Shown here: positions 38,321 to 51,281 of the stretch, piece after piece
Numbering within the stretch: position 1 is the stretch's first letter
Layout: each line of letters starts with the position of its first letter
Origin: Pseudomonas sp. SG20056
Lineage (GTDB): Bacteria > Pseudomonadota > Gammaproteobacteria > Pseudomonadales > Pseudomonadaceae
Length of the DNA stretch: 64,000 bases
NCBI RefSeq assembly: GCF_031764535.1
Contig: NZ_CP134499.1
Coordinates: 558,001-622,000, forward strand
Direction of reading: 5' to 3'
Notes under the pieces: generated by a model
The model's input: the letters and a program-made list of their open reading frames with translations, nothing else
The model's database searches: none
What the model was told of the DNA's origin: nothing
Translations under genes and position numbers: made by a program

Positions 38321-39138
38321 GCTTGCTCCTTACAGTCGCAGCTGTATTTCTCGCCGCTATCGATATTCATCAGGGTCATGCTTGCGCCCCATACACAGCC
38401 GGTATCCAGGGCTATCACGTCGGGTTCTGGGGACTGACCTTCGAGCGCTGCCCAGTGACCGAAAATGATGCGCTGGCCACGAGTCTTGCGCTGCTTGTAG
38501 CTGAACCAGGGGGCGTAGCCCGGTGGCGCGCTGCCGACGCCTTCCTTGCTTTTCAGGTCGAGGGTGCCATCGGCTTTGCAAAAGCGCATGCGGGTGAAGT
38601 AGTTGGTGATTACTCGCAGGCGCGTGACACCGTGCAGGTCGCCGTCCCACTTGGCTGGCTCATTGCCATACATGCCGTCGAGAAACAGCGGCAGGCGCGC
38701 ATCGTCGCGCAGCGCTTCTTCCACTTCGGCGGCGCGCTTGAGGGCTTTGTCCATGCTCCACTGCGGCGGGATGCCTGCATGCACCAGGGCGGTGTCGCGG
38801 GCTTCATCGTAATGCAGAAGTTTCTGCCGGCGCAGCCAGTCGAGGAGGTCGGCAGCATCCGGCGCGTCGATGATCTCGCGCAGGGTGTCACCTTTTTTCA
38901 GACGCTCGATGTTGTGCGCAACGGCCAGCAGATGCAGGTCGTGATTGCCCAGCACACAGGTCAGCGCCTCACGTATGTTGTAGAGAAAGCGCAGCGTCGC
39001 CAAGGATTCTGGGCCACGGTTGACCAAGTCACCCACCAGCCATAGCTTGTCGCGTGCTGGATCGAAGGCCACGCGCTCAAGCAGGCATTGCAGAGGTTTC
39101 AGGCAACCTTGCAGGTCGCCGACGGCGTAGGTGGCCAT
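38317..39138 (-). CDS. apaH: Diadenosine tetraphosphatase
   Basis: A 273-residue symmetric Ap4A hydrolase of the calcineurin-like phosphoesterase fold, lowering alarmone Np4A levels (and able to decap Np4-RNA). Metal-binding motifs [16 protein letters not shown] and GNHD are intact. It overlaps apaG by 1 nt at the start and glpE by 4 nt at the end. Confidence 0.96.
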   Translation of the reverse strand: MATYAVGDLQGCLKPLQCLLERVAFDPARDKLWLVGDLVNRGPESLATLRFLYNIREALTCVLGNHDLHLLAVAHNIERLKKGDTLREIIDAPDAADLLDWLRRQKLLHYDEARDTALVHAGIPPQWSMDKALKRAAEVEEALRDDARLPLFLDGMYGNEPAKWDGDLHGVTRLRVITNYFTRMRFCKADGTLDLKSKEGVGSAPPGYAPWFSYKQRKTRGQRIIFGHWAALEGQSPEPDVIALDTGCVWGASMTLMNIDSGEKYSCDCKEQA

Positions 39139-39518
39139 CAGTGCAGCGAGCCCGGCACCGCCAGGCGGAAGGGCGCGATCACGGCGTCAAAGCGTTTGCC
39201 GTCTTCGGCGAGCATCTGGTAACTGCCCTGCATGATGCCGACTCGGGTGGTCATCACTGTGCCGCTGCTGTAGGTGTGACTGGCGCCGGCCTCGATCAGC
39301 GGCTGCTGGCCAACTACGCCGGCGCCGCGTACTTCCTGCACGCGGCCATCGCCGTCGGTAATTACCCAGTGCCGCGAGAGCAGCTTGGCTGGCAGCTCGC
39401 CGTTGTTGCTTACCGTGACGGTGTAGGCGAAGGCAAAGCGGTTCTGCTCCGGCTGCGACTGCTCCGGCAGGTAGCGGGTGACGACGCTGACGTCGATGTT
39501 GTAGCGCGAATCGCTCAT
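39138..39518 (-). CDS. apaG: ApaG (Co2+/Mg2+ efflux-associated) protein
   Basis: A 126-residue beta-sandwich protein: [20 protein letters not shown], then [20 protein letters not shown], then [12 protein letters not shown]. Its biochemical function is uncertain despite the historic link to cation efflux. It lies between rsmA and apaH, the usual order. Confidence 0.95.
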   Translation of the reverse strand: MSDSRYNIDVSVVTRYLPEQSQPEQNRFAFAYTVTVSNNGELPAKLLSRHWVITDGDGRVQEVRGAGVVGQQPLIEAGASHTYSSGTVMTTRVGIMQGSYQMLAEDGKRFDAVIAPFRLAVPGSLH

Positions 39519-39559
39519 GCGTAATTAACTCAGTGGGCAGATACCCAGTCTAGCCGCTG

Positions 39560-40363
39560 TCAGTCGGCGCTGGGCTGTTCGGCCAGTTTGTCTGCCAGGC
39601 GTACAAATGCAGCCAGGTCCAGTTGTTCGGGGCGCAGGCTGCCATCCACGCCTGCCTCTTCGATGGCAGCAGCCGGCAGCAGGGCTTTGAGGGTGTTGCG
39701 CAAGGTCTTGCGGCGCTGGTTGAAGGCTTCGCGCACCACGCGTTCGAGCAGATTATGGTCTTTAGCCGGATGCGGCAGCACTTCGTGCGGCACCAGGCGG
39801 ACGATCGCCGAATCGACCTTGGGCGGTGGATTGAACGCGCCGGGGCCGACATTGAACAGATGCTCCACACGGCAGTGATACTGCACCATGATCGACAGGC
39901 GGCCCCAGTCACCACCACCCGGCTCGGCAGCCAGGCGCTCGACCACTTCCTTCTGCAGCATAAAGTGCATGTCGCGAATCAGCGCGGCATTGCTCAGCAG
40001 GTGGAAGATCAGCGGTGTGGAGATGTTGTACGGCAGATTACCGACCACGCGCAGGCTGTGTGGTGCGGCCTGTAGCTGGTTGAAATCGAATTTGAGGGCG
40101 TCACCCTGGTTTAGGCGGAAGCGTGGATTGCTGCCGAACTGATGTTGCAGAATCGGCACCAGGTCGCGGTCAAGTTCAATCACGTCGAGCTGCGCACCGC
40201 TGTTCAGCAGGCCTTCGGTCAGCGCGCCCTGACCTGGGCCGATTTCCAGCATGTGCTCGCCTTCACGGGCGTGGATGGCGCGCAGGATGCGATGAATCAC
40301 TCCAGCGTCATGCAGGAAGTTCTGGCCGAAACGCTTGCGCGCGCGGTGTTGGTAATCGGACAT
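39560..40363 (-). CDS. rsmA: 16S rRNA dimethyladenosine transferase
   Basis: A 267-residue KsgA methyltransferase that dimethylates two adjacent adenines near the 3' end of 16S rRNA. RKRFGQNFLHD starts the protein. The SAM-binding GPGQGALTEGL and the catalytic NLPYNIS motif are present. It lies between pdxA and apaG. Confidence 0.97.
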   Translation of the reverse strand: MSDYQHRARKRFGQNFLHDAGVIHRILRAIHAREGEHMLEIGPGQGALTEGLLNSGAQLDVIELDRDLVPILQHQFGSNPRFRLNQGDALKFDFNQLQAAPHSLRVVGNLPYNISTPLIFHLLSNAALIRDMHFMLQKEVVERLAAEPGGGDWGRLSIMVQYHCRVEHLFNVGPGAFNPPPKVDSAIVRLVPHEVLPHPAKDHNLLERVVREAFNQRRKTLRNTLKALLPAAAIEEAGVDGSLRPEQLDLAAFVRLADKLAEQPSAD

Positions 40364-40471
40364 GCAGCAGCTCCAGGCTTCAAAGCATCGGCTTGAAGCG
40401 AATGTAACGCGGGTAGAAAGCCCGGCAGTTTAACAGCATTGGCGACGTTCGCCCTGTGCTGGGCTTAGCCG

Positions 40472-41473
40472 TTAGCGGCTTTTCACCTGGCTGGCAGCCA
40501 TTTCATAGGCAGTTTGCAAGGCGACCTGCAGGCTGCCGCAGTCGATCTTGCCGCTGCCGGCCAGATCCAGTGCCGTGCCGTGATCGACCGAGGTGCGGAT
40601 GATCGGCAGGCCCAGGGTGACGTTTACCGCAGCGCCAAAGCCCTTGTATTTCAGCACCGGCAAGCCCTGGTCGTGGTACATCGCCAGCACCGCATCGCAA
40701 TGCTCAAGGTGCTTGGGAGTGAACAGGGTGTCGGCCGGCAGGGGGCCAATTAGGTCGATACCTTCGCTGCGCAGTTGCTGCAGAGTGGGCTCGATGACCT
40801 CGATCTCCTCCCGTCCCAGATGGCCGCTTTCGCCGGCGTGGGGGTTGAGGCCGCAGACCAGAATCCGCGGCAGGGCGATGCCGAATTTCGTGCGCAGGTC
40901 ATGGTCGAGAATACGCGTGACCCGTGCCAGGCGCTCGGGGGTGATGGCTGCGGCTACATCCTTGAGTGGCAGGTGCGTAGTCACCAGCGCCACACGCAGG
41001 CCGTGGGTGGCGAGCATCATCACCACTTGCTCGGTGTGGGTTAGCTCGGCGAGAAATTCGGTATGTCCGGAGAAGGCAATTCCGCCCTCGTTGATCACGC
41101 CCTTGTGCACGGGGGCGGTAATCATCCCAGCGAAATGGCCGTCGAGGCAGCCTTGTCCCGCGCGGGTAAGCGTCTCTAGGACATAGCGCGCATTGTCTGG
41201 GTTCAGTTGGCCGGGGCTTACGGAGGCGGCCAGCGGGGTGTCCCAGACATACAGGCTGCCGGTGGGTGCAGCCTGACTTGGCCAGGCATCGGGGCTGACG
41301 CTGATCAGGTCAATGCTTAACCCCAGCAGTTGGGCGCGCTCAGTCAGCAGGTCGCGGTTGGCAATGGCGATCAAGGCATGTGGTTGCGCTTCACGGGCCA
41401 GCAGCAGGCACAGGTCGGGACCTATGCCTGCGGGCTCACCAGGGGTCAGCGCGAAAAGGCGGGCGTTGCTCAT
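40472..41473 (-). CDS. pdxA: 4-hydroxythreonine-4-phosphate dehydrogenase
   Basis: A 333-residue NAD-dependent enzyme of pyridoxal-phosphate synthesis. It has the opening [11 protein letters not shown], the metal-site [11 protein letters not shown], and [14 protein letters not shown] with later [15 protein letters not shown]. It lies between surA and rsmA in the conserved lptD-surA-pdxA-rsmA order, separated from surA by a terminator. Confidence 0.97.
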   Translation of the reverse strand: MSNARLFALTPGEPAGIGPDLCLLLAREAQPHALIAIANRDLLTERAQLLGLSIDLISVSPDAWPSQAAPTGSLYVWDTPLAASVSPGQLNPDNARYVLETLTRAGQGCLDGHFAGMITAPVHKGVINEGGIAFSGHTEFLAELTHTEQVVMMLATHGLRVALVTTHLPLKDVAAAITPERLARVTRILDHDLRTKFGIALPRILVCGLNPHAGESGHLGREEIEVIEPTLQQLRSEGIDLIGPLPADTLFTPKHLEHCDAVLAMYHDQGLPVLKYKGFGAAVNVTLGLPIIRTSVDHGTALDLAGSGKIDCGSLQVALQTAYEMAASQVKSR

Positions 41474-41576
41474 CGGTAGGCTCTCGCTATGCGTTAACGG
41501 GGCAGTGCATCAGTTGATCGGGGTTAGGGCCATTATGCGTCGGGCCAGCGAGTAGTCGCCAGGCACGGCCGGCCAC

Positions 41577-41612
41577 AAAAAAGCCCGGTCTGCGTGTGCA
41601 TAAACCGGGCTT
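41577..41612 (-). terminator. Terminator between surA and pdxA
   Basis: Minus strand AAGCCCGGT/ACCGGGCTT, a 9-bp stem with a 14-nt loop, followed by TTTT. It ends lptD-surA transcription, so pdxA needs its own promoter or read-through. Confidence 0.8.
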
Positions 41613-41644
41613 GTCTGTTATCTCGCGTTAGGGCGAGGCGCCTG

Positions 41645-42937
41645 TCAGAGCTTTGTCTCGACGTAGGCTTCGTCACGGATCTGCCGCAGCCAGGCTTGCA
41701 GCTCTTCATCGTACTTGCGATTACGCAGTACGGTCATGGCTTGTTGCTCGCGGAACTGGGCGCTGCTGTCAGTGGCACGACGGCCCATGACTTCCAGCAC
41801 GTGCCAGCCGTAAGGGCTCTTGAATGGTTTGGACAGCTCACCCGCAGGCGTGTTGTTCATTACTTCACGGAACTCAGGTACCAACACGTTCGGGTCGATC
41901 CAGCTCAGGGTACCGCCGTTCAGCGCTGAGCCTGGGTCTTCGGAGAAGCTCTTCGCCAGTTCGGCGAAATCTTCTCCGGCCAGGATGCGCTGGTGCAGAC
42001 GTTCAACCAGGCGTTTAGTTTCAGCTTCACTACGGATTTCGCTGGGCTTGATCAGGATGTGGCGAACATTCACTTCGTCACGTACCTGGCTGTCGCCGCC
42101 GCGCTTTTCCAGCAGTTTGAGCATGATGAAACCGCCCGGAGTACGCATCGGCTCAGTGACCTGGCCAACTGACAAGGCGCTAAGCATGGTGTCGAAGGGC
42201 GGTGGCAGCTGTCCGGCTTTACGCCAGCCCATTTCGCCGCCTTCCAGCGCGGTTTCACTGGCTGAGCGGGCAATGGCTAGCTGGGCGAAATCTGCGCCTT
42301 GCTGCAACTGTTGATACAGGTCGCGAGCCTGACGGTCTGCGGCCTGGATGTCTTCCGGGGAAGCACCTTCGGGTACTGGGATCAGGATGTTGGCCAGGCG
42401 GAACTCTTCCGAAAGCTGCATCTTGCCCATGTCCGAGGCGAGGAAGTTCTGCACTTCTTGATCGGTGACCTGGATGCGCTCAGCCACACGGCGCTGGCGT
42501 ACACGGCTGATGATCATCTCGCGGCGTACCTGATCACGCGCATCAGTGTACGACAGCCCGTCCGCAGCTAAAGCGGCGCGGAACTGCTCGATGCTCATGC
42601 CATTGCGTTGCGCGATGGTGCCGATGGCCTGGTTCAGCTCTTCGTCGGTAATCCGAATGCCTGAACGTTCACCGATCTGCAGTTGGATGTTTTCGATGAT
42701 CAGGCGCTCCAGCACCTGCTGGCTGAGCACATGCTCAGGCGGCAGGGCGGCGCCGCGCTGGGCAATGGTCTGCTGCACTTCACGCAAGCGCGAATCGAGC
42801 TGGCTTTGCATGACGACATCGTTATCGACAATCGCTACAACGCGGTTGAGTGGTTGTACCTCAGCGTGTGCCGCAGTACCCAGAAACAGCGCGCCCAACA
42901 GCAGGGGGCGCACGCAATCAGAAAGCTTGATCTTCAC
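41645..42937 (-). CDS. surA: Periplasmic chaperone/prolyl isomerase SurA
   Basis: A 430-residue outer-membrane-protein chaperone: signal peptide ([15 protein letters not shown]), N-domain, two parvulin domains (the first from about residue 170, the second beginning near [15 protein letters not shown]), and a C-terminal helix. It delivers beta-barrels including LptD to the Bam complex. The start is GTG 42937 (reads MKIKLSDC), matching family starts and overlapping the lptD end by 20 nt in another frame, so the two are translationally linked. Confidence 0.95.
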   Translation of the reverse strand: MKIKLSDCVRPLLLGALFLGTAAHAEVQPLNRVVAIVDNDVVMQSQLDSRLREVQQTIAQRGAALPPEHVLSQQVLERLIIENIQLQIGERSGIRITDEELNQAIGTIAQRNGMSIEQFRAALAADGLSYTDARDQVRREMIISRVRQRRVAERIQVTDQEVQNFLASDMGKMQLSEEFRLANILIPVPEGASPEDIQAADRQARDLYQQLQQGADFAQLAIARSASETALEGGEMGWRKAGQLPPPFDTMLSALSVGQVTEPMRTPGGFIMLKLLEKRGGDSQVRDEVNVRHILIKPSEIRSEAETKRLVERLHQRILAGEDFAELAKSFSEDPGSALNGGTLSWIDPNVLVPEFREVMNNTPAGELSKPFKSPYGWHVLEVMGRRATDSSAQFREQQAMTVLRNRKYDEELQAWLRQIRDEAYVETKL

Positions 42938-45689
42938 GTTCACGATAACCTTGAATGCCTTGGTCGAGGAAAGTCTCAACTTTATTGCCGACTACACCGC
43001 CCAGACCTTTGAGTACGATCTGCAGGAAGATACCGCGATCAGCCTGGTCGTTGAGCGACGGGTTCAGGCTGACTTCGTCGTAGTCGATCCAGTAGCGGTT
43101 GATCAGGCGCAGTTTCCAGCAGCAGCTGTCGTACTCGAAACCGGCAAAGGCTTCAAGAGTGCGGTCGCGACCGTAGTCATACTGCCAGCGGGAAATCACG
43201 CTCCACTGCGGTACGATCGGCCAGATCACTGAGAAGTCGTGCTGACTGATCTTGTAGTAATCCTTGATGTAGTTCGCGCTGCCGGGTGTGCCGTAATCGC
43301 CGCCGCCAACGACCCAGTTGCCGGTTGCTTCGTCATAGCGCACGGTGTCGTTGCGATAGCGATAGCCTGCGTTGACCACCTTGTTCGGGTTGTCTTCCGG
43401 CTGGTAATGGAACATCGCGCTACCCGAGCGCGTGCTGCCGCTGTCCGGATCCCAGTTGAAGTCCGACGAGAAGCGCCAGTCGCGGTTAAAGCGATACAGG
43501 TACTCAAGCGCGTAAGGCGATACCGATGCGGTTGCGTCGACGCGTGTGCGGTAATCAATGCCTGGGAGCTGTACTTGGCGATCTTCGAAGTAGAAGGACT
43601 GGCCGATGCTAAAGCGCTGGCGCTCAAAGCCATTGGGCTCAATCCAGCGGTTGGTTACGCCAAGAGACAGCTTGTTCTCATCGCCGATACGATCCTTGCC
43701 GGAGAAGCGGTTTTCACGCCACAGCGAGGAGTAGCTGAAGTTGCTTTCGCCGGTATCGAAGATTGGGATGTCGGTTTGGTCTTCCTCGGGTACATAGAGG
43801 TAGAACAGGCGAGGCTCAAGGGTCTGGCGGTAGGACTTGCCGAACCATTGAGTGTTGCGGTCAAAGTACAGGCCGCTGTCCAGGCTGAACATGCCTACAC
43901 CACGACTTTGGCTGCTCTTATATTCCTGTTCTGCCAGCAGCGTATTCTTGCCTTGCTGATCCAGTGTCAGGTCGTAGTTGGTCTGTAGGTACTTGACCTG
44001 CGGTTTGATATAGCCCCAGCTCCAGTTGAGCGGCAGGCTGACGCCTGGCTCGACATGCAGGCGCTCACCATTGGCGCGGGCTAGGCCTTGGACGACGGTG
44101 TCGTACCACGGCTGCTCAACTACGCCATCTTCATTGATGAAGTTGCCTTTGCGCAGGCTGCGGTCGAAACGCACATATTCCGTGCCATAACTGAAGTTAA
44201 CGCCTGCGGGTTTAAATGGCAGCACGCCATCCAGCGTAAGCTGCGGCAGACGGTTGTACGGGGTGATGTCAGTAATATTGGCCAGCTCATAAGCATGAGC
44301 ATTCAGACGGGCAGTGTAACTGTCGCCACGATAGGTCAATGTGCCGCGCTGATTGACGTAGCCCGTTGCGCTTACACCCAAATCAGTATCCAGATCCTGG
44401 AAGTAGTAAGGGTCGCTGATGTCGGTGTAATCAACTTCAGCCAGCAGGCGCGAGGTCAGGCCTGTCTTGTGTTGCCAGCTGTACATCCAGCGCTGATCTT
44501 CGTAATCCGACTGCAGTTTGCGGTCATCGTTGCTGTCATCGAGATACGCGCCGCCCACCTGACCTTCGCTGTTCTTGGTGAGGTAGCGGAATTCGCCTTC
44601 CATCATCAAGCCGCGATCACTCATATAGGTCGGGTACAGCGTGGCGTCGTAGTTCGGCGCCAAGTTGAAGTAGTACGGCGTCTGCAGGGTCAGGCCGTTA
44701 TCACTCGAGCTGCCGATGCTGGGTGGCAGGAAGCCGGACTGGCGACGGTCGTCAATTGGGAAGTAGATATAAGGTGTGTAGAACACCGGAATATTCTTCA
44801 CCCGCAGAGTGACGTTGGTCGCGGTGCCGAAACCGGTGGCCGGGTTCAGGGTGATGTTGTTGCCCTTCAGGTGCCAGGCATTGCTGCCGGGCTCACAGCT
44901 GGTGTAGGTGCCGTCTTTCAGGCGGATAATCGCGCTTTCTTCGCGCTTGGCGTAGAGCGCATTGCCGCGGATATGGCTTTTGTGCAGGACGTATTCGGCG
45001 TTGTCGACTTTGGCTTCACCGTTGTCCAGTTGCAACTCGGCGCGGTCACCCACCACCAGCATGCCCTGATCACGCAGGCGCACATTACCGATCAGCTCGC
45101 CGCGGTTTTCCGCCTGGCGCAGGTTGGCTTCATCCGCTTCGACCTGCATGCCCGCTTGGCGCAGAACCACGTCACCGGCGAGGGTGGCGACTTGCTCTTC
45201 CTGCTCATAACGCGAGGCTTTAGCCGAAACGAACATCGGCGCTTCGTCCATCGGCGTCTGGTCGTTCATGCCCGGGCGCGTCGGCTCTACATACGCGCCT
45301 GCGCAGTAAGGGCCGGCTTCAGCCAGCTGGGCGGCGCTGAGATTTTCTCGCGGTACCCAGTCCAGGTGGCTGAAGTCGGCGCTGCGCGAAGCAAGGCCTT
45401 TGCCACGGCTTTCAGTCACCAGGGTCGCTTGCGCGGCTTTTCCCTGAGGTGCTTCGGAGCTACTTCCGCCAGCTTTGTTGCTGGCGACCGAATCACGTTG
45501 TACTGGCCGTGCTGGCAGTGCAGCATTGCTGGTCTTCGGGGCGCATGCCCAGCCGCCGGTGGCGGAAACCTGGCAATCGTACTGCTCGGCAGCGATAGCA
45601 AAAGGAACGGCTAAAGGTTGTAGCGCCAGAAGGCTACCAGTGACCAATAGAGGGAATTTTTTACGAAACGCGGGGTATTTTACTGCCAT
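42918..45689 (-). CDS. lptD: LPS-assembly outer-membrane protein LptD
   Basis: A 923-residue beta-barrel that places lipopolysaccharide in the outer leaflet. It has a signal peptide ([20 protein letters not shown]), the conserved early Cys pair ([16 protein letters not shown]), the OstA/LptA-like jellyroll (about residues 140-260) and a long barrel. The late Cys pair (YDSCCWKL) fits the known disulfide arrangement. ATG 45689 is used because earlier in-frame codons are not homologous-looking. It is divergent from amgK. Confidence 0.96.
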   Translation of the reverse strand: MAVKYPAFRKKFPLLVTGSLLALQPLAVPFAIAAEQYDCQVSATGGWACAPKTSNAALPARPVQRDSVASNKAGGSSSEAPQGKAAQATLVTESRGKGLASRSADFSHLDWVPRENLSAAQLAEAGPYCAGAYVEPTRPGMNDQTPMDEAPMFVSAKASRYEQEEQVATLAGDVVLRQAGMQVEADEANLRQAENRGELIGNVRLRDQGMLVVGDRAELQLDNGEAKVDNAEYVLHKSHIRGNALYAKREESAIIRLKDGTYTSCEPGSNAWHLKGNNITLNPATGFGTATNVTLRVKNIPVFYTPYIYFPIDDRRQSGFLPPSIGSSSDNGLTLQTPYYFNLAPNYDATLYPTYMSDRGLMMEGEFRYLTKNSEGQVGGAYLDDSNDDRKLQSDYEDQRWMYSWQHKTGLTSRLLAEVDYTDISDPYYFQDLDTDLGVSATGYVNQRGTLTYRGDSYTARLNAHAYELANITDITPYNRLPQLTLDGVLPFKPAGVNFSYGTEYVRFDRSLRKGNFINEDGVVEQPWYDTVVQGLARANGERLHVEPGVSLPLNWSWGYIKPQVKYLQTNYDLTLDQQGKNTLLAEQEYKSSQSRGVGMFSLDSGLYFDRNTQWFGKSYRQTLEPRLFYLYVPEEDQTDIPIFDTGESNFSYSSLWRENRFSGKDRIGDENKLSLGVTNRWIEPNGFERQRFSIGQSFYFEDRQVQLPGIDYRTRVDATASVSPYALEYLYRFNRDWRFSSDFNWDPDSGSTRSGSAMFHYQPEDNPNKVVNAGYRYRNDTVRYDEATGNWVVGGGDYGTPGSANYIKDYYKISQHDFSVIWPIVPQWSVISRWQYDYGRDRTLEAFAGFEYDSCCWKLRLINRYWIDYDEVSLNPSLNDQADRGIFLQIVLKGLGGVVGNKVETFLDQGIQGYREREDQAF

Positions 45690-45814
45690 CTTATTTTTTC
45701 CGGGCTTCCTGCGCGCCATTGGCCCTGAGGCCGCACGCCTCTCGATGGGCTTGAAAAGATGCTGGATAATAAAGCATGACCCGCGCAACGGCTAGCGCCG
45801 TCGGAGACCTTGTA

Positions 45815-47499
<1,685 letters not shown>

Positions 47500-47500
47500 G

Positions 47501-48262
47501 ATGATCTGGCCTGTGACCCTTCTAGGGGCGGTGGCCGGGCTGGCGGTGGCCAGTATTCCGGGTGCCATGCTCGGTGGTTTGCTGGGCCAGGTGCTTGATC
47601 GGCGTTTGCGTCTGCAGTCCTGGGCAGCCTTGCGTGAGCGCCTGGGCGGTCGCGCCGAGTCGCGTGATGAGTGGCTGCTATTTGTGTTGTTGGGGCGTTT
47701 GGCCAAGAGCGGTGGCCGCGTGTTGCCGGCGCATATCCAGCAGGCGCGGGCGGAAATGCAGCGCCTGGGACTGGATGCCGAGGGGCAGCGCCATGCTATT
47801 GCAGCTTTTGCCCAAGGCAAGATTGGGCGTGACAGTTTGCGTGTGCCGCTGCGTCGTCAGCGCGAGCGCAGTGAAGCGCTGCTGCGCGCGTGCTGGCGAA
47901 TGGCTTGGGTGGATGGCCAGGTCGGGCAGGCTGAGCATGAGCTGATCATGCTCTGGGGCAAATGGCTGCAGGTTTCATCGGCAACCCAGGCGCAGTTGAG
48001 TGAGGCCTACGCACCGCAGCAAGGGCCGTTGGTTTCGACGGCCAGTAATGCCTATCAATGTGCCTTGAATCTGTTGAGCGTAACTGCCGATGCGGAGCCT
48101 GCGCAGATCAAGCAGGCGTATCGACGCTTATTGAGTCGCCATCACCCCGACAAGCTGGCAGGCAGTGGAGCCACGCCCGAGCGTGTGCGCGAGGCGACTG
48201 AGCGTACCCGTGAGCTGCATCAGGCTTATGACCTGATTCGCCAGCGCCACGGCTTTCGTTAG
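47501..48262 (+). CDS. djlA: DjlA-like membrane co-chaperone
   Basis: A 253-residue protein with one N-terminal membrane segment (LLGAVAGLAVASIPGAMLGG, including glycine-zipper spacing), a TerB-like helical domain (about 60-165) and a C-terminal J-domain with the HPD motif (RHHPDK). It would stimulate DnaK at the inner membrane. ATG 47501 follows the murU stop by one base. Confidence 0.9.
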   Translation: MIWPVTLLGAVAGLAVASIPGAMLGGLLGQVLDRRLRLQSWAALRERLGGRAESRDEWLLFVLLGRLAKSGGRVLPAHIQQARAEMQRLGLDAEGQRHAIAAFAQGKIGRDSLRVPLRRQRERSEALLRACWRMAWVDGQVGQAEHELIMLWGKWLQVSSATQAQLSEAYAPQQGPLVSTASNAYQCALNLLSVTADAEPAQIKQAYRRLLSRHHPDKLAGSGATPERVREATERTRELHQAYDLIRQRHGFR

Positions 48263-48268
48263 CCAGTT

Positions 48269-48495
48269 GTTGAAAAACTACCTGCGTTGCCATTGTGGCG
48301 TTAAACACAAACGAGGCAAGCCGCTTACGGCTAACGCGCTTTAGCGCGACCCGAGGGGCGAGTGAAACGACAGATGCTCATGTGCAACTCGTACATTCGC
48401 GTGCGAACCCAGTCCGTTTCCTCGCCGTTTTGACCAGCCGAAGGCTGTTGCTGTTGTAGCGCCTTGCGCTGACTGCCTCGCCAACCTTTTTCAAC
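48269..48495. repeat. Intergenic repeat with GTTGAAAAA inverted ends
   Basis: The 245-bp gap between djlA and the DUF3530 gene starts and ends with GTTGAAAAA/TTTTTCAAC and has an internal CGCGCTTTAGCGCG hairpin. Its middle (TGCTCATGTGC, then CCGTTTCCTCGCC) resembles the core of the repeat at 37680-37824. There is no coding potential that I can support. Confidence 0.55.
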
Positions 48496-48507
48496 GCCCC
48501 GCTAGGG

Positions 48508-49542
48508 TTATTTCGCCTGCAGCTTCAGTGTCAGCCAGCCGCGGATGCGGCGGTAGAGTTGCTCCTGTTCGGCTTCGCGGTTGCCCGGCAAGGCCTTCAT
48601 GGCGATCTGTATATAGCTGGGGTGCTTTTGCCGTTTGCTGGCTTGCGAGCGCTTGAGGGCTGCCTGGCGGTCGGCGGCCAGGTCCTTGTAATAGAAGTCG
48701 CCGGTGGCCAGCTGCAGTTGCGGAATCAGCTCATCCAGGGGCGGGGTATAGCCAGCAGGCAGTTGTGCGGCGACCAGCAGCAGATTCTGAATCTTGGCTG
48801 GCTTGCGTTCGGCCAGGTAGCGCGCGGCCCAGTAAGCGCCGCTGCCGTGGCCAAGCAGCACAATGGTCTTAGCTTGCTGTTGCTCGGCAAACGCGATGGC
48901 TGACTCGATGCGTGCCAGTACGCGTTCGGCATGGGCTTTCTGCTGTTCCTCAATGCTTTTCACTTTGCTTGCCGCGGTTTCGGCATTGTCTAGCTGGCTA
49001 TTAGGGCTTTCCGTAGTAGCTTCATCTGTTGCTGGGCTGCTCTCGGCGCTTTCCTCGGCCTGTGTCTCTGTGGTCTCGGCAGCAGTCTCTTCTGTTGGGA
49101 CTGCAGTGGGTGGTTCGGCGCTGCGCAGTGGCGGCGCGTCACTGTTAGGGTCGGGCAGAGTCAGGCTAAGGCTATGCCAGCCACCGTTTGGCAGTTTGCG
49201 GCGCAAGGGGCCGACGCTTTGCGGCCAATCGGCAGTTTCATCGTCGCCCGGCAGAATGATCACCGCGCCGCTGGGCTCGGCGACATTGGCCGGCAGCCAG
49301 AGAGCAAGAAAGCTTTCATCACCCGCTTGCAGTTGCTGCTGTTCCTTTTGCTCCAGCCGCTGTTCCAGCGCCGTGGCTTCCACCTCGCTACGCTCGGCTA
49401 GAGGTGCACGTACTTCTTCTGCCGTCTCGGTTGACGCGTCCGTAGCGGCGGGGGCTTCTTCTGCAGGTGTTTGTTCTTCCGCCTGCAGTGGGCTGATCGA
49501 TAGAAGCAGGCACAGGGCAAGGGCGGTGGGGCGCGAAAACAT
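48508..49542 (-). CDS. DUF3530 alpha/beta-hydrolase-like exported protein
   Basis: A 344-residue protein with a signal peptide (ALALCLLLSISPLQA), a long Ala/Glu/Thr-rich linker (about residues 22-60 and 135-200) and two hydrolase-like blocks: GAVIILPGDDE near residue 95 and TIVLLGHGSGAYWAARYL, where the Ser of GHGSG fits a nucleophile elbow. The family has no assigned function. It converges with djlA across a repeat and is divergent from rpe. Confidence 0.8.
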   Translation of the reverse strand: MFSRPTALALCLLLSISPLQAEEQTPAEEAPAATDASTETAEEVRAPLAERSEVEATALEQRLEQKEQQQLQAGDESFLALWLPANVAEPSGAVIILPGDDETADWPQSVGPLRRKLPNGGWHSLSLTLPDPNSDAPPLRSAEPPTAVPTEETAAETTETQAEESAESSPATDEATTESPNSQLDNAETAASKVKSIEEQQKAHAERVLARIESAIAFAEQQQAKTIVLLGHGSGAYWAARYLAERKPAKIQNLLLVAAQLPAGYTPPLDELIPQLQLATGDFYYKDLAADRQAALKRSQASKRQKHPSYIQIAMKALPGNREAEQEQLYRRIRGWLTLKLQAK

Positions 49543-49678
49543 GGGGTTCTCCAGCGGGCATCGAGTCTCAGCAGCCTAGCCTTTTCCGCTCGGCTTTGTC
49601 AGGTGTCGCTCACGCGCGCCAGGCCTTGGATCGGGCTGGTACAATGCGCGCCTTCCGTGAATGCCACCGAGGTGCGCT

Positions 49679-50353
49679 ATGCAACCCTTCGCCATTGCTC
49701 CGTCGATTCTTTCCGCTGACTTCGCTCGCCTGGGTGAAGAAGTGGACAAGGTGCTCGCCGCCGGTGCCGACATCGTGCACTTCGATGTCATGGACAACCA
49801 CTACGTGCCCAACCTCACCATCGGTCCGATGGTCTGCGCCGCGTTGCGTAAATACGGCATCACCGCGCCGATCGACGCGCACCTGATGGTCAAACCGGTG
49901 GATCGCATCATCGGCGACTTTATCGAGGCCGGTGCCACCTACATCACCTTCCACCCGGAAGCCTCTGAGCATATCGACCGCTCGCTGCAGCTGATTCGCG
50001 ACGGCGGCTGCAAGGCCGGTCTGGTGTTCAACCCGGCCACCCCGCTGGATGTACTCAAGCACGTGATGGACAAGGTCGACATGATCCTGCTGATGAGCGT
50101 CAACCCAGGCTTCGGAGGGCAGAAATTTATTCCCCATACCCTGGAAAAGCTTAAGCAAGCCCGCGCGCTGATCGATGCTTCTGGCCGTGAAATCCGCCTG
50201 GAGATCGACGGTGGGGTGAATGTGCAGAACATCCGCGAAATCGCCGCTGCCGGTGCCGACACCTTTGTCGCCGGTTCGGCGATCTTCAATCAGCCGGACT
50301 ACAAAGCGGTGATCGACGCCATGCGTGCTGAATTGGCTCAGGCTCGCGGATGA
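49679..50353 (+). CDS. rpe: Ribulose-phosphate 3-epimerase
   Basis: A 224-residue TIM-barrel enzyme interconverting ribulose-5-P and xylulose-5-P. Motifs [41 protein letters not shown] and DGGVN are all present. ATG 49679 has GAGGTG upstream. It overlaps gph by 4 nt. Confidence 0.97.
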   Translation: MQPFAIAPSILSADFARLGEEVDKVLAAGADIVHFDVMDNHYVPNLTIGPMVCAALRKYGITAPIDAHLMVKPVDRIIGDFIEAGATYITFHPEASEHIDRSLQLIRDGGCKAGLVFNPATPLDVLKHVMDKVDMILLMSVNPGFGGQKFIPHTLEKLKQARALIDASGREIRLEIDGGVNVQNIREIAAAGADTFVAGSAIFNQPDYKAVIDAMRAELAQARG

Positions 50354-51045
50354 GTCTGCTGCGCGAACTGTTCCTGGGCGAGTTGCCACGCCTGGTGATG
50401 TTTGATCTGGATGGCACCCTGGTGGATTCGGTACCGGACCTGGCCGCAGCCATCGACAAGACTTTGCGCGATCTGGGGCGGCCGGCTGCGGGTGTGGCAC
50501 AGGTGCGTAATTGGGTCGGTAATGGCGCGAGGGTGCTGGTACGCCGCGCCCTGGCGGGCGGGCTGCAACATGAGCATATAGATGATGCCCTCGCCGAGCC
50601 GGCGCTGGAGCTGTTTATGCAGCATTACGCCGAAAACCACGCGCTGACTCAGGTTTATGCCGGTGTAAAGCCGACCCTGGACTGGCTGCGTGAGCAGCAG
50701 GTGGAGCTGGCGATTGTCACCAACAAGCCCGAGCGTTTTGTTGCGCCCTTGTTGGATGAAAAGGGCTTGGGCGGCTATTTTCGCTGGATTGTAGGCGGCG
50801 ACACCCTCCCTCAGCAGAAACCCGATCCGGCAGCGCTGCTGCATGTGCTGCAACTGGCCCGAGTGGACGCTGCGCACGCGTTGTTTGTCGGTGACTCGCG
50901 TAATGATGTGTTGGCGGCCAGAGCTGCCGGCGTGCCGTGTGTGGCGCTGAGTTACGGCTATAACCACGGCCGACCGATTGCCGAGGAGAATCCTGCGCAT
51001 GTGCTGGATTGTCTGAGCGGCTTGCTGCGCCCGGCTGAGCCCTGA
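50350..51045 (+). CDS. gph: Phosphoglycolate phosphatase
   Basis: A 231-residue HAD-superfamily enzyme: nucleophile motif [10 protein letters not shown], motif II VTNKP, and metal motif [10 protein letters not shown]. It removes 2-phosphoglycolate formed by DNA repair and side reactions. It is coupled to rpe by overlap, and trpE follows, the same order as in P. aeruginosa. Confidence 0.95.
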   Translation: MSLLRELFLGELPRLVMFDLDGTLVDSVPDLAAAIDKTLRDLGRPAAGVAQVRNWVGNGARVLVRRALAGGLQHEHIDDALAEPALELFMQHYAENHALTQVYAGVKPTLDWLREQQVELAIVTNKPERFVAPLLDEKGLGGYFRWIVGGDTLPQQKPDPAALLHVLQLARVDAAHALFVGDSRNDVLAARAAGVPCVALSYGYNHGRPIAEENPAHVLDCLSGLLRPAEP

Positions 51046-51064
51046 TTTTGCCGGGGTTTGCGGG

Positions 51065-51093
51065 TTGATTCGGGTCCGGCCCTGCGCTAGTGT
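51065..51093 (+). promoter_or_regulatory. Candidate promoter of the trp operon
   Basis: TTGATT (51065-51070), 17 nt, TAGTGT (51088-51093). A start near 51100 leaves about 70 nt before the leader peptide. Confidence 0.5.
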
Positions 51094-51169
51094 GACCGAA
51101 CTTCAATCCCGCCTGAAATAAGAGAGCTTCGTGGTGGTTACCTGCACGCGCTGGTCGGCAAGCACCGAC

Positions 51170-51214
51170 ATGAAAATCATCAAGGCCCTGGCCCGTTGGC
51201 GCTGGCGCCCCTGA
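51170..51214 (+). CDS. trpL: Trp leader peptide
   Basis: A 14-residue peptide, MKIIKALARWRWRP, with two Trp codons separated by one Arg codon near its end, 67 nt before trpE. A GC-rich hairpin follows. Ribosome stalling at Trp codons would control the downstream structure. Attenuation of trpE and trpGDC is known in P. putida, so this is an expected element too small for usual gene calling. Confidence 0.85.
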   Translation: MKIIKALARWRWRP

Positions 51215-51223
51215 TCTGATCTT

Positions 51224-51245
51224 GGCCGCCTAGGCGGCGCGTTTG
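51224..51245 (+). terminator. Attenuator terminator hairpin of the trp leader
   Basis: GCCGCC-TA-GGCGGC (51225-51238) followed by GCGTTT. It lies 10 nt after the leader-peptide stop and 36 nt before the trpE ATG. The T-run is short. Competing antiterminator pairing was not worked out. Confidence 0.65.
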
Positions 51246-51281
51246 CACTCGACCGAATTACCTCAAGCCACGAGGCTGATC

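Noticed and set aside
51243-51281. Upstream TTG start extending trpE
   Set aside because: The extra residues are not family-like and lie in the leader just after the attenuator; ATG 51282 has its own GAGG site.
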